A program made the translations under genes and the position numbers. Positions 23,823-35,193 of a DNA stretch of 64,000 nucleotides are shown one piece after another (the stretch's first letter is position 1; each line of letters starts with the position of its first letter). Below the pieces are notes generated by a model, which did no database searches, was not told the origin of the DNA, and saw only the letters and a program-made list of their open reading frames with translations. The stretch is from positions 496,001 through 560,000 of the forward strand of contig JAHEWK010000004.1 in the NCBI GenBank assembly GCA_020740775.1, in the 5' to 3' direction. The DNA is from Ilyonectria destructans. Its lineage: Eukaryota > Ascomycota > Sordariomycetes > Hypocreales > Nectriaceae.

Positions 23823-26157
23823 ATGTGCGGCATTCTTGCGAGCTGTACTTGCCGTCAAGCTCTGGATACCACCACTATACACGGGAATGCTATCGGCCAC
23901 ACAAACAATATTGTCAGAGGCACCAATAGCAACCCAACCAACAGCCAAGCGGAGGATCCTATCAATGATACGGCGGGCGAGACCTTAGCCAAGCAACTCC
24001 AAGCTGGCATTGACACCATCAAATATCGCGGGCCAGATGGATCTGGCGTTTGGGTGAGCTCTGACGCCGGTGTAGGTCTCGCACATTGCCGACTCTCCAT
24101 CATCGATCCAACTCCCAGCGGCGCCCAGCCCCTGCACAGCGATGACGGTCTGATCCATGCTGTGGTCAACGGGGAGATATATGATCACGATCGCTTGCGC
24201 GATGCCTGTGCGATTGAGCATGGATATACATTCACTGGTCACAGCGATAGTGAGTTGGTTGTCGCCTTGTATAAGATCTACGGCGCGCCAGGCCTTTTTG
24301 AACACTTGCGTGGGGAGTTTGCCTTTGTGCTGTTTGATGAGAAAAAAAATAGTAGAAGACTCATCGCCAGCCGCGACCGATTTGGTATCAAGCCTCTGGT
24401 ATGGACCACTCTCGGTGATCGAGTCCTCTTTGCGGCAGAAGCCAAGGCATTCCTTTCTTTAGGCTGGAAACCCGAGTGGAACGTCCGTAGCATCACCGAC
24501 GCGGGTTGGATGATTGACGACAGGACCCTCTTTAAAGGCGTGAGAAAGGTCATGCCGGGGCACTGGATTGAGGTCACCGACGAGCGCGGTTTGGAGGTCC
24601 ACCAGTATTGGGATGCTGAGTATCCCGCCAAGGTACACCATGTTCCCATCTTTATCGTGAAATCCCATGCTTATATGATATAGACGAAGCCAGATCCTCG
24701 AACGATTGATGAAATGGTTCTTGGAGTACGTGAAAGACTTGTCGAGGCCGTTCGAATCCGGCTACAAGCTGATGTTCCGGTGGGGGTCTACCTTTCCGGA
24801 GGTATCGACTCATCAGCCGTAGCAGGCATAGTGACAGAGCTGGCGCGCAAGGAGCATGTTAAAATCGGCAGCAAGCAAGACACTGAAGTTGTCTGCTTTA
24901 CTATTCGGTTTCCACACGAATCAGGCTATGATGAGTCTGGTAATCCCGACCCGCTCGCCATAGTGGCTGTATAAGATAAGCTAACAAGTCTTTCCAGGTA
25001 TTGCTGATCGTACGGCTGAATGGCTAGGTATCAAAATCGTCAAGAAGGACATCGACGAGGAGACTCTTGCGAATAGTTTCGCTGATATGGCGTATCACTC
25101 GGAGCACCACCATTTTGACCTCAATTCGGTTGCCAAATACGCTCTGTCAGCTCTACCCCGGGAGCATGGCATCAAAGTCGTTTTAACCGGCGAGGGGTCC
25201 GACGAACACTTCTCAGGATATACATACCTCCCCGCCGAGTTCTTACGTGAACCTGACTTGAGCTTGCCTGATTCAATCTTGACCAAAGATCATGTCTTGC
25301 GTGAGAAATTGCAGAAATCTGCCGCTGCCGAGATTAATGCTATTGTGGGTTCTCAAGGCTGGGCAGAGGATGAGCACCTACCCGGTCCTGATGCTACGGT
25401 TCAGGCAGATGTCGATAGGAACGCGGTGCCTAATGCTCTCTTAGCCTTGCGGCCTCCGGATACCATTTTCCTGGAAAAGATACGAGACCAGTATCAGGCC
25501 AGGTGGGATATGCGCGACACGTTCTTGGCCAGCTATTCGACCGAAGTGCGGGCGAAGATGCGAGAAAAGTGGCATCCCGCGCATACTGCCATGTATATGT
25601 GGAATAAGAGCGCGTTGATCAACGTCATCTTATCCTGCCTGGGCGACCGTGCCGAGATGGCACATGGTATTGAAGGGCGCACACCATTCCTAGACCATCA
25701 CTTGGCCGAATACGTCAACTCACTGCCGCCAAGTACTAAGCTAAAATACACACCACCCAACGAGAGCGATCAGGACAAGGTTGAGAACTTTTGGTGGAAC
25801 TCTGCCGGTTCAGCCCTGCGGTCTCTCACGGAGAAGTGGATCTTACGAGAGGCTGCTCGCCCCTATATCACTGACGAGCTCTATGCTCGCAAAAAGGTCC
25901 CTTTCCTCGCCCCTGCACGCTGGCCTAGAGATGGCCCGCTGCATAACATGTTTAGGAAGCTCCTGTCCCCCGAGACGGTTAACAACCTTGGCTTCGTCGA
26001 TGGTCATGTTATCGAGGAGGCATTGAACGGGGCCTTTGGTGACGATGGCGATCCGGCGCTGTTTCGCCTTCTATGTTACGTGGGTAGCTGGGTGGTATTG
26101 GCAAACAGATTCAGTATCAAGAAGGCATCCATTGAGGAATCTGGCTGGTTTAACTAG
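23823..26157 (+). CDS. asparagine synthetase (glutamine-hydrolysing) paralogue
   Basis: Exons 23823..24632, 24684..24939 and 24998..26157 give 741 residues. MCGIL places the class II glutaminase nucleophile Cys2 after the initiator Met. YRGPDGSG, AHCRLSIID, VNGEIYDH and RDRFGIKPL are the other glutaminase-domain motifs. The synthetase half has the ATP-binding PP-loop YLSGGIDSSAVAG, then TGEGSDEHFSGY and EGRTPFLDHHLAEY. An insertion of about 40 residues (LDTTTIHGNAIGHTNNIVRG onwards) lies between MCGIL and the glutaminase core, unlike housekeeping enzymes. The enzyme makes Asn from Asp, Gln and ATP, or amidates a related carboxylate. The activator gene follows 450 bp downstream on the same strand. 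A specialised paralogue is more likely than the sole housekeeping gene, judging from the N-terminal insertion. Confidence 0.9.
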
Positions 26158-26603
26158 GCTTGGTACTGGAGATGCCGGGAGTAGCCTAATCGGGTTTCTC
26201 ATGGCCATCTAGTGTAGTGGTGACTCGAAGCAAGTATCTGTCGCAATGCCGCTATGGCAAAAGAGAATGATCACTCCTCTTGCCGGTAGCGTTATTGTAG
26301 TCCATAACTCCGCCTGACAGTATCGAGAGTCGAAATGGACGACGAGTCAGGTGGAGAAATAGCGAGATGGTGCTAGTTATAGGGGGTGTCATTAGATCCA
26401 TTAGACAGCTTACTCGCGCGATACCGGCTGCCGAGGGACCCACCGCGTAGCGTCCAAACGATGAAAAGGTGAGTGCTACGCTGCGTTGCCCCGCTGTTGT
26501 CGATTGCGTTCCTTCATCTCCATCAATGACTCTGGAGTCATAACTGATTTGGCAGCACTGGAAGGAAGAGTCATCCCCATATCTGTGCATTTCTTGTCCA
26601 AAA
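26158..26603. other. intergenic between asparagine synthetase and Zn2Cys6 factor
   Basis: About 450 bp. No gene is supported; it should hold the promoter of the transcription factor. Confidence 0.4.
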
Positions 26604-28952
26604 ATGTTGCCTCGTCGGAGAAACAGCTCGCACTTTGTCAAGAGACCCCGCCTGGGTGAGCGGACCATGCTTGCCTGCATTGGCTGCAAGCAGAAGAAGC
26701 TCAAAGTATGACGCCAGGAATTGAAGCTGCGCCTCGTGTGATCGTGATCTCCATACTAACATGCATCCAGTGCGATGGCCAAAGCCCACGATGCCAAAAC
26801 TGTTCGAGGAGCGGTCGGGGTATGTTTTTAATCACCAGTCGAGGGAATAGCAGTGCTCATTACTCTCGCAGAATGTCTCGTTGAAGATCCCGCCACTGGA
26901 TTATACCGGCCCCGAGATTACATGCAATCTCTAGAGGCCCGTGTCGCATATTTAGAAGGTCTTCTTCAAAAGACCCGACCCGATGTCGCCTTGGATCACC
27001 TCGTCGAATCTGAAAAGAGCCCACGGGGAGATACACAGCAGGCATCCGCATCTGGACTGCACAATGCATCCCAAGATGATGCCCAAGGTGGCGCCTCCAT
27101 CGAAGTTGAGGATCCTGCCGACCAGTTATCCGCAGATGTCGCCTTGTTATGTCTGAGTGCAGCTGGTAAAGAACCTCACTACTTCGGCCCTTCTTCCGCC
27201 GTGTCATTCTCGCGCATCGTCAGTGCCGCGATGAAGTTGCCCAGAAAGGTCGGAGGCTCTCAGAATAGCGTGCTCATGGCGGAGAATGCAGCTTTTAGTT
27301 CTGCGCGGCTTTTCCCCATCAGCTTTCCTTCACCTGCCCTCGGATCAACCTTGTCGCAGGCCTACTTCAACAATCTCCATCCCCAATACCCGTTCCTGCA
27401 CCGGCCGACGTTCGAATTCTGGGAGGATTCTTGCATGAAGGCGGATGCGTCTGGCAACCTCTATGTCGCCGGTGACGTTGCATTGTTTTTCGTTTGGATG
27501 GTAAGTCTCCCGACAAATAAAGATGTGCGTGCAGTTGACAATTTCTAGGTGTATGCAACTGCCTCTCTTGCACTCGGGCCTGCCCACTATGACACAGCAG
27601 AGTCCTATTACTACATGGCCCTTGAGCACCAACCGGCTGTCCTCGAGCTCGACAGCATCGAGTCAATACAAAGTCTCCTCTCCTGCGCCGTGTACTCTAT
27701 TAGGTCTCCGACTGGGGGCAGTCTCTGGTATGTTCACACAAGACCTGGATTATTCCGTCTCTAATATCAGTCCTAGGAGAATCTCCGGGGTCGCAATCAG
27801 ATATTGCGTTGAGCTGGGCTACCATAGAAGTGTCAACAGATACCGGAAGCAGACAAACCCTTTGGTCGCGGAAATGTCAAAACGATGCTTCTGGGTGGCC
27901 TACGACATTGATCGCGTTGCTTCATTTATCCTGGGTCGCCCTGTCGGTATCCCGGACGACTGTATCGATGCTGAGGTATGTTTCCATACGCAATTGCCGA
28001 ACATTGCTGATCGTAGTTATAGATGCCCTTGGACATCGAAGATGAGAACATCAACACACTCGGCTTACTCCAGGACCCACGGTCTTCAAATAGCGAACCA
28101 CCAACCCACATGACTGGAGCGATTCATATCATCAAGCTCCGCCGCTTGTGGTCCAAGATAGGCAACACCATCTATCCAACCATCACCAACTCGTGTCAAG
28201 ACGTTGCACAAAAGCCCCTCATCGACAAACTTGCGCAAGAGCTGGAAGAATGGCATGCCAACATCCCTGTGCCACCAGATGTTTCTGACACGGATCCCCT
28301 TTCTGTCTTTGCATCTCGGGAATGGTTTAGGCTCGCTTATGATCATTCCATCTTAATTCTGTACCGGTATTGGATTACTCACGTTCCACCAGCCGGCGAA
28401 GAACATGGTGTCGAAGAAGCTCTGGAGATTTGCTTTCAGAGAGCTCGGGATTTGTGCCTGCTTTACCGGAGGCTCTTCCAGAGTCAATCGATACAATTCA
28501 CTTGGGGTTCTCTACATATTCTATTTTTGGGCGGGCTGACTTATCTATATTGCCTATGGAAGTCTGCAAGCCTGCGACAATCGGCCAGGAAAATGGAGGT
28601 TATCAATACCTGCATGGCATGCAACACCGCTTTGGTCATTATTGCTGAGCGATGGAGCAATGCCGGAGCCTATCGGGACATATTCGAACTGCTCTCCGAG
28701 AGGACAATCGGTTTGATCTGTGGAGACGAAGGAAAGGCTCCAGAAAGGACTCACACCAGCATTCCGACGTTGAACCAAGTCATGACCAATTCTGAGCCTG
28801 CACCGTTAGAGGATTGGATTGTGGGTCTGGGTGACAGTGGTTTCCCCATGGATTCCGAATGGTTGGTTCAAGAACTACTGCAAGGCATGAGGAATACCCA
28901 GCCTGGTGAGCCAGGGTTTGATGTGGAACAGTCATCTTCCATGAACATTTAA
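26604..28952 (+). CDS. Zn2Cys6 transcription factor, six exons
   Basis: Exons 26604..26705, 26771..26819, 26872..27500, 27549..27727, 27777..27975 and 28023..28952 give 695 residues. The zinc cluster is assembled from three exons: MLACIGCKQKKLK, CDGQSPRCQNCSRSGR and ECLVEDPATG, with all six cysteines. YMQSLEARVAYLEGLLQ is the following coiled coil. The fungal-specific domain begins around YFNNLHPQYPFLHRPTFEFW and contains RISGVAIRYCVELGYHRSV and RCFWVAYDIDRVASFILGRP. It would be a nuclear activator or repressor. It sits between the asparagine synthetase gene and the catabolic island starting at 29 kb, so it could control either. The start is the first ATG in frame before the basic arm. Confidence 0.9.
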
Positions 28953-29031
28953 TGATCCATTTCATCTCACGGTTCGTCAAATTTAGGTTAACAAACATGT
29001 ATCATAATTAATAATCTTGAAAAATGAGCCT

Positions 29032-30498
29032 TCACAATCGAACTTCCCAGCCAGACTCCTTCGCACATTGCTCCAAGCTCTCGATTTGCGCCCTAAGATA
29101 CAACTCATCCGCGTTGAGCAAGGAGCTTCCGAGTGCTCGCTCAAACCCTTTCTCGTCCGACATATTAATCTGCTTCTGAACGCTCTCTGCCTTTGAGCCC
29201 AGCTGAAGGTTCGACTGAAAGATTCCAGCTGCAGAGAATGGAAGAAAATCCTCGTACGTGATCGGTTCCGGCTGCAAGTAACCCTCGGATACCAGTGATT
29301 CTAAGGATGCGTTGAGTGGTAAGACATCTGGTCTGGGCTTTGCGGTGAGTTGGTAGGTGCAATAAACCAGGCCTTGCTTTCGAAGTTCCGTCCAGTCATC
29401 TGGGTATGCTTGGAAGACGTCAGCCATGATTCCGTCCATTGTGGCAGCGTTGTTTGTCTCAGAAACGGCGCGGTATTTGTCCATGGCAGCCACCAACAGT
29501 TGGTCGTATAGCTTTCGCCCTTTAGCGGTAACAGCAGCTCCACGCTCCTCAATCTCGCCGAACCGGGCCCTGTGTGTGCCCTCTACGAGGAGACCCTCGG
29601 AGTCCCGGAACTTGATTCGTTCCTCAAGTGCCAGGAAGCTAGTTTGACGCAAAAGAATCGGACAATTTCTTGCGGGAGGGCCTTCAATCCGATCTTTCAC
29701 TTTCAACCCTTCTGCACTCATCTGCTTCTGACTAGCCGTGATATCTAGCGTCCTCGGGGTGAGATGGTTGATGTGAGAACTCTTGAATGATGCAATATCT
29801 GCAAGAATGGGATGTTCCGAAACCAGCTTTCGGTACTCAGATTCGGAGGCCGATGCTACTGGTCTCCAGCTAAATGTCTTCATAGCTTCGGCGACGAATG
29901 TCTCAGCTTGTTGACGATTCAGACGGTTACCGTTTTGTTCCGCAGTATCGAGAAGTTCAAGAAGTTCAGGGCTGAAGATCTCCCGCCGATCAAGGAGACG
30001 CATTGCCAGGTTGCGTGTTTCCTCGTCTCGAAGCAACTCGGGCCTGAGTAGTGTGGTGAAGACCCGAAATGGGTTCTTTGCCAACGCAGCGCCTTCGACT
30101 GGCCGAAAGCAAGTGGCGTGCATTGGCAACCCGGCTACAGAAAGGTCATAATAACCCATGGGCTTCAATCCAATGATGGCAAAGAGACGGCGGACGGTTC
30201 TGAGCTCGTATGGCGTTCCTAACCGGATCGCCCCGTGTCGCTCAAGATCAAGACGCTCCGATGCCGCATAGCTCGCACGTTCTGCTGGACTCTGGGATTG
30301 AGATCGACTTTCTAGGACGTCTTCGTTGATTGTGCGAACGATACGGACCAGATCCCCGTACAGAGGAACCTCGTTCCGATACATGGCTGACATGGCAACT
30401 GTGAAGTCATTGCGAATATCATTGGGATCGACGTATGGCCCAGTCGACATCTGGCTGGCTGTTACACCAGGGCCAGAGGTGAGGCTAGCAAAAGACAT
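29032..30498 (-). CDS. 2-oxoadipate dioxygenase/decarboxylase-like protein (HglS/YdcJ, DUF1338)
   Basis: One exon, 488 residues from MSFASLTSG. The frame extends to 30594 only through a non-coding leader. Signature stretches of the DUF1338 family are present: ERLDLERHGAIRLGT (first metal His about 88 and substrate-binding Arg about 92), FKSSHINHLTPRTLDI (second metal His) and THRARFGEIEERG (metal Glu). Bacterial HglS converts 2-oxoadipate to D-2-hydroxyglutarate with Fe(II) and O2 in lysine catabolism; the plant homologue acts on the same substrate. A cytosolic enzyme with the same reaction is the natural guess. It shares a 439-bp divergent promoter with the class II aldolase gene. Confidence 0.87.
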   Translation of the reverse strand: MSFASLTSGPGVTASQMSTGPYVDPNDIRNDFTVAMSAMYRNEVPLYGDLVRIVRTINEDVLESRSQSQSPAERASYAASERLDLERHGAIRLGTPYELRTVRRLFAIIGLKPMGYYDLSVAGLPMHATCFRPVEGAALAKNPFRVFTTLLRPELLRDEETRNLAMRLLDRREIFSPELLELLDTAEQNGNRLNRQQAETFVAEAMKTFSWRPVASASESEYRKLVSEHPILADIASFKSSHINHLTPRTLDITASQKQMSAEGLKVKDRIEGPPARNCPILLRQTSFLALEERIKFRDSEGLLVEGTHRARFGEIEERGAAVTAKGRKLYDQLLVAAMDKYRAVSETNNAATMDGIMADVFQAYPDDWTELRKQGLVYCTYQLTAKPRPDVLPLNASLESLVSEGYLQPEPITYEDFLPFSAAGIFQSNLQLGSKAESVQKQINMSDEKGFERALGSSLLNADELYLRAQIESLEQCAKESGWEVRL

Positions 30499-30937
30499 TT
30501 TAACAAGAAGAGAGATATTGTAAGTGTTGAACAATGAACAGTTCTGATGGTGATAGTCAATTAGTTGTGGGGGTTCAACTTGAATGATCCGCAACCGGTG
30601 ATGGTGGTCACTTGCAATGGGATTTTATTCTATAAACATCACTGGAAAGCATCTCACACATTATTACACCGTCTCAAACTCATCGTAACGCGTGTTTACA
30701 TTGCTCCAGTCGCGGGACCAGCCGAAGCATCAATAAATAAATACACGGTCGGGGTGCATCAAAAACAGGCCCGAAGTTGACCAATACCGGGGGTTGCCGA
30801 GTTGCCACAAGTGCTACCCTATAACGCCATCATAAACCCCGCTGACGTTTGGAGAGGCTAAGGAGCATTCACGGATTGAATATCAAGATCAAGATTTGTT
30901 CAAGGATAAGAAATCGCAAAATACTCCCACAAGCAAA
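30499..30937. promoter_or_regulatory. divergent promoter, HglS-like and class II aldolase genes
   Basis: 439 bp separate the two outward-facing start codons. No clear TATA box or binding site could be assigned. The arrangement suggests joint control. Confidence 0.5.
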
Positions 30938-31882
30938 ATGCCCTCCACCGTTGCAGAAACTGAGCCCGTGTCCACGGCCACCAGCATCTTGAACACTGCA
31001 AGCACAGCCGATGGAGGCGTAGTGAGGTTGCACAGGATCCCGGAGTTCCCTACGAAAGAGGGGAAGAGACAATGGCAGCTGCAGCAGATGGCTGGGGCAT
31101 TCCGTGTCTTTGCAAAACTCGGATTTGCCGATGGAGGGAGCGGTCACATTAGCTTGAGAGGTGAGTCTCAATGGAGGTGTGGAACAGACATGCTAGGATT
31201 CCCTGGGACAGCAAAAGACGTGCTAACTAGGACTACAGACCCTGTCCGGCCAGACACGTTCTGGATTAACCCGTACGGCATACACTTTGGACTATTGACC
31301 GTTTCCGACATGGTGCATATCGACGAGGATGGAAACCGCATTGGCGGCGGTGACAAGCCCGTCAACACAGCCGGCTTCATCATCCACGCAGCCCTCCACA
31401 AGCGGAGACCAGATATCAACGCGGCGTGCCATCTGCACAGCCCGTATGGTCGAGCGTGGTCAACATTCGGAAAGCCCATCGACATGCTCAACCAGGACAG
31501 CTGCATGTTCTATGACGACCTCGCCGTGTACGCAAACTTTGGCGGTGTTGTCTTTGCCAAAGAGGAGGGCGGCCGCATTGCCGATGCTCTTGGCCCGTCC
31601 AAGAAAAATGTCATTCTCCAAAACCACGGCATACTGACGGCTGGAGGAACGATTGGAGAGGCTGCTGCCTTCTTCATTGCTCTGGAGCGAGCGTGTCAAA
31701 CACAGTTGATGGTTGAGGCTGCCATCGCTCCCAACGGTTCTAGTTTGAAGAAGACACTGGTCAGCGACGAGGAGGCGAAGTATACCAAGCAAGGGACTGG
31801 CACTCCGGAAGTCATGTATATGCAATTTGAGCCTGAGTACCAGCATATTCTGAAGGTATCTGGAGGTGATTTTCTTCTGTAA
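30938..31882 (+). CDS. class II aldolase/adducin domain protein
   Basis: Exons 30938..31160 and 31239..31882 give 288 residues. The domain starts at EGKRQWQLQQMAGAFRVFAK, runs through GSGHISLRDPVRPDTFWINP and contains the metal-binding histidines in AACHLHSPYGRAW and ILQNHGIL, plus GTIGEAAAFFIALERACQ. The intron (GTGAGT donor, CTACAG acceptor) is 78 nt, a multiple of three with no stop, so retention would add 26 residues; the spliced form restores the conserved SLRDPVRPD. The family covers zinc aldolases, epimerases and decarboxylases acting on sugar phosphates or hydroxy-acids, and many fungal members are uncharacterised. It is paired with the HglS-like gene. Confidence 0.88.
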   Translation: MPSTVAETEPVSTATSILNTASTADGGVVRLHRIPEFPTKEGKRQWQLQQMAGAFRVFAKLGFADGGSGHISLRGESQWRCGTDMLGFPGTAKDVLTRTTDPVRPDTFWINPYGIHFGLLTVSDMVHIDEDGNRIGGGDKPVNTAGFIIHAALHKRRPDINAACHLHSPYGRAWSTFGKPIDMLNQDSCMFYDDLAVYANFGGVVFAKEEGGRIADALGPSKKNVILQNHGILTAGGTIGEAAAFFIALERACQTQLMVEAAIAPNGSSLKKTLVSDEEAKYTKQGTGTPEVMYMQFEPEYQHILKVSGGDFLL

Positions 31883-32090
31883 TTAGTTGTCCTGTACTTT
31901 GGAGTGAGTGCCGATTAGTGGGACTCTCGTTGTGTCGAATAATCCAATGAGACCAATCATGTCATACCAGGTTTTGAAGCCATACTCCTTAAATTTCCAA
32001 GAGCTGCAAGAATTATCTAATAGTGACACATTAGGTCAAGACCGTCGTGCTGTGCTTTTAATTCTTGAAGTATGATATGTGTGACTTCTA

Positions 32091-32870
32091 TTATTCCTTC
32101 CAAGATCGAGGATTAACTCTCAAAAGTCCAGAGTAAAACCATGTACCCATCGTGTATATATCGTACACCGGCAGATTAATGGCCCGTTGGATGGCATCTC
32201 CATATGGCGGCATATTGGTGCACTCTAATACTACTACACCTACTTCGGGATTCTTGGAAACAAGAGCTCGAGCTTGATCCACAAGCTCGTTTTCGAGAAT
32301 CTTGGCGTCGTACTCTTCGCCCCTGGCGCAGATACCCCTAAGATGGCCATCGTCAGGGAGACCCCATACTTTTACTCCCTCTGGGTCGATACCAAGTTCG
32401 AGCAAGTGGGCGTTGCGTAGTCTCCCACTATCATAGGTCAATACCCCGATAGTCTTGTCTGCAGGGAGGATGGCTCTAAGGCTAGGAATCTGGATGAGTG
32501 CAGAAGTCGCTATGGGTATGGGCAGACGCGCTGCGAGCCTATGTACGTCTCAGTGATTTGATTAGACAATAGTTGGCCCTTGAGAATGAAAATACCTCTT
32601 CTGGGCCATTGCGAGAAATCCACAGCTGGTGATAATACCAATTGCACCCCTCTCTGCCAACCTTAGGCCAGCAGCGACGAAACGGTCAATAAATGCATCG
32701 TCATATGCGGTGTCAGTGACTATCTGAGACTCAGTGGTGCCAGTGACCTTTTCCCGGATAAGAGGAAATGGCCATGTCTTCTCATTGAATGGATCGCCGG
32801 GTGGTCTGAAGATGTCGACTTCCACCGCCAGGAATCCCAGTGGAGGCGGGGGTGTTGTCTGGTCAGCCAT
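32091..32870 (-). CDS. Asp/Glu/hydantoin racemase superfamily protein
   Basis: Exons 32870..32596 and 32538..32091 give 240 residues. The start MADQTTPPPPLGFLAVEVDI is the first ATG with a matching domain start. The two half-site cysteines typical of the superfamily are in AIGIITSCGFLAMAQKR and VGVVVLECTNMPPYG, with KTIGVLTYDSGRL between them as the linker strand. Members racemise Asp, Glu or hydantoins, isomerise maleate, or decarboxylate arylmalonates by two-cysteine proton transfer, usually in the cytosol and without a cofactor. Substrate is not predictable here. The divergent partner is a D-2-hydroxyacid dehydrogenase, so a role in handling a chiral hydroxy- or dicarboxylic acid would fit. 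Confidence 0.82.
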
Positions 32871-33432
32871 GGCGTAATGTGTGTATGCTAGGCCGAATGA
32901 ATTGGATAACACGAGTGAATATTGCGCTGAGTCAAAGCTGCCAAGGGCGAACCTCCAGTTTACTTGATCTCCTTGCGTATCGGGATTCACCGCAATCAAG
33001 CCGCGTTGTCCCTCAAGTTGCATTTGTCTAGTCCTGGCTCGGAAGTTGGCGAGCGACAACGGCGGTGGGGCGTCTCAACCAATCACGGGGGAAGCCGAAA
33101 CTTGCATCTCACATCACGAAGCGCTCTGTGTCATTCCCGGGGAACCGGAGGAATCCGTCCTCTCAACGGCGGGCGCAGCCGTGCATCTTGCTGGGAAGCT
33201 GGAGCTCCAGACGATCAATACTGACAGGGGAATGGCCTGGCTCGCCCCTGTGGATATTGGTGACGGGGCCTGTAAGCTAAAGACCGTCCAGATTTGCAAT
33301 TAGCACGCAGGCCGGCGGAATAAAAACGTACCCAGCAGCTATACGTCGGATTGACCGTGTCTAGTCTCTGTCCGATCCCAGCTATTTACTTTCTTTGAGT
33401 TTTAGACGCATCTCGACTCCCAAGCCGCAGTC
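32871..33432. promoter_or_regulatory. divergent promoter, racemase-like and hydroxyacid dehydrogenase genes
   Basis: 562 bp between outward-facing starts. An 85-codon frame on the plus strand (33046-33303) has no recognisable motif and is taken as chance. Confidence 0.5.
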
Positions 33433-34537
33433 ATGTCTCCCAGCCGTCTCGACGAAGGCGCCAAGAAGCCACGGGTTGTGTGTCTTGGTGCTCCCAAGTA
33501 TGCGGGCGCAGAATACCTCGAGGACTTTGGAAAACAATTCGACTTTGAGGTGCTGGATGCTGCAGACCGTGCTGAGACGCAACAAAAGTTGCCTGAGCTC
33601 ATCAAGCGCGGAGGCCCCGTCGATGCCTTCATCATTCGCATGGGTACGCCCCCGTATGAGCCGTTTGACGAGGACCTGCTCAAGGCTCTTGCACCCGACT
33701 GCCGCATCATTACTTCGGCCTCAGCAGGATTTAATGAATTCGACGTCGAGTGGATGAGCCAGAATGGCATCATCTTCTGCAACTCCGTCGATGCAGTTGC
33801 CGAGGCCACTGCTGATATGGCCATGTTCCTAACCCTTGGCGTGTTGAGGAACGCCTTCACTGCGGAGCGATCTGCCAGGGCTGGGAAATGGCGAGGACAG
33901 CCCGGCGTTCTCAGCCCGGCCAGGGACCCAACCAACCTGACACTCGGAATTGTCGGCCTGGGCGCTATTGGAAAGGTCAGTCAGCTCACATCTACGCTTT
34001 GACAAGGAACATTGCTCACATAACCATGTTCAGTACCTGGCAAAGAAAGCTGCCGCCTTCAACATGAAGATCAAATATTACAACCGGCGCCAACTTCCCG
34101 AAGAGGAAGAAAAGACCTACAACGCTACATATTGCTCCACCTTGGAGGAGTTGCTCTCCGCCTCCGACGTGGTATCCCTAAACTGCCCCCTGAACGCAAA
34201 CACCACAAATCTTATTAGCACCGCTGAATTTGCGGCCATGAAAGATGGTTGCTTCCTCATCAATACCGCAAGAGGAGCTGTGGTCGATGAGGCTGCGCTC
34301 AAGGTTGCGCTGCAGTCTGGAAAGGTTGCGCGAGCAGGACTTGACGTGCTGTGCGATGAGCCGAATGTGGACCCTTGGTTCTTTGAGCAGGAAAATGTTA
34401 TTGTGCAGCCGCATCTGGGCGGTCTGACTGATGTGGCGTTTCAAAAGGCAGAGCGTGAGTGTTTTGAGAATGTCAGGGCGCTCTTTGAGTCGGGCAAGGC
34501 GAACAGTCCCGTGAACATGGATAGGATCAAGAAGTAA
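33433..34537 (+). CDS. D-isomer-specific 2-hydroxyacid dehydrogenase
   Basis: Exons 33433..33975 and 34034..34537 give 348 residues. The nucleotide-binding motif LGIVGLGAIGKYLAKKAAAF is split by the intron (GTCAGT donor, GTTCAG acceptor). The catalytic arginine is in NTARGAVVDEAAL, the glutamate in DVLCDEPNVDP and the histidine in VIVQPHLGGLTD. The N-terminal substrate domain has IIRMGTPPYEPF and ITSASAGFNEFDVEW. The enzyme interconverts a 2-oxoacid and its D-2-hydroxyacid using NAD(P)H, in the cytosol. It resembles the fungal D-mandelate/hydroxyisocaproate dehydrogenase group. With an HglS-like enzyme nearby, D-2-hydroxyglutarate is one candidate substrate, which is inference. Confidence 0.9.
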
Positions 34538-35193
34538 TTGGGACGGTATACAGCATACATGGGAGATTAGCGCCTTAAAATCCAAGAACATGAATAAAAG
34601 GATACTACATTTCAGACTTTCAGTGATTTTGTCTGTCCTACGATCGTCCCTCTCATGCTTGAATGATTTGATATGGGGGTTATTATCCATATTGTCAACA
34701 TGTTTACAGGCTCCAGATCCGTCATATGTGACCCCCCTGAGCGGCGTCATGAATGGCACGGTTTAGCAATTTGCGCTTCAAAGTCATATCAAACTAATTT
34801 CAACCTGATGAGGGCCACTGTATTAAACTGGAGTTGTATGTCAATGGGCGGATAATTCGAGCACTAAAGCCCATCACTGCAATGCGGCATTCGATATCTA
34901 AAGGTGCGAAAAGGTCGTGCTAAATCACACTAAATAAAAGTTTAAGCATCACAGGTCATCTAACCTTTGAATTCAATATTGGGAAAATGGATAGTAGTAA
35001 TTAGCTCATTCAAGTATGTAGATACAACTGTGAATATTTTTCTTTGCGATTTCTCTCCTTTATGTAGATTAGAACATCAAGGGAGCAAAGCTATTGAAGA
35101 AAAGGTCGCAGTTCAAAATGGATGAAATAATTTGTTCATCCGGGAATGAAAAGGGTTGGAGGAAACGACAAATTGGCCTTTGACGCTCTCCAT
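34538..35193. other. convergent intergenic region, AT-rich
   Basis: About 660 bp between two converging genes. It is AT-rich (for example 34920-35110) and should contain both 3' ends; aataaa occurs at 34594 and 34933. No gene is supported. Confidence 0.4.

Noticed and set aside
29100..29800. Several overlapping plus- and minus-strand frames inside the DUF1338 gene
   Set aside because: Shadows of the real frame, which carries all conserved motifs.
33046..33303. 85-codon plus-strand frame in the racemase/dehydrogenase promoter
   Set aside because: No motif, lies in a divergent promoter, and two other frames are open over the same bases.
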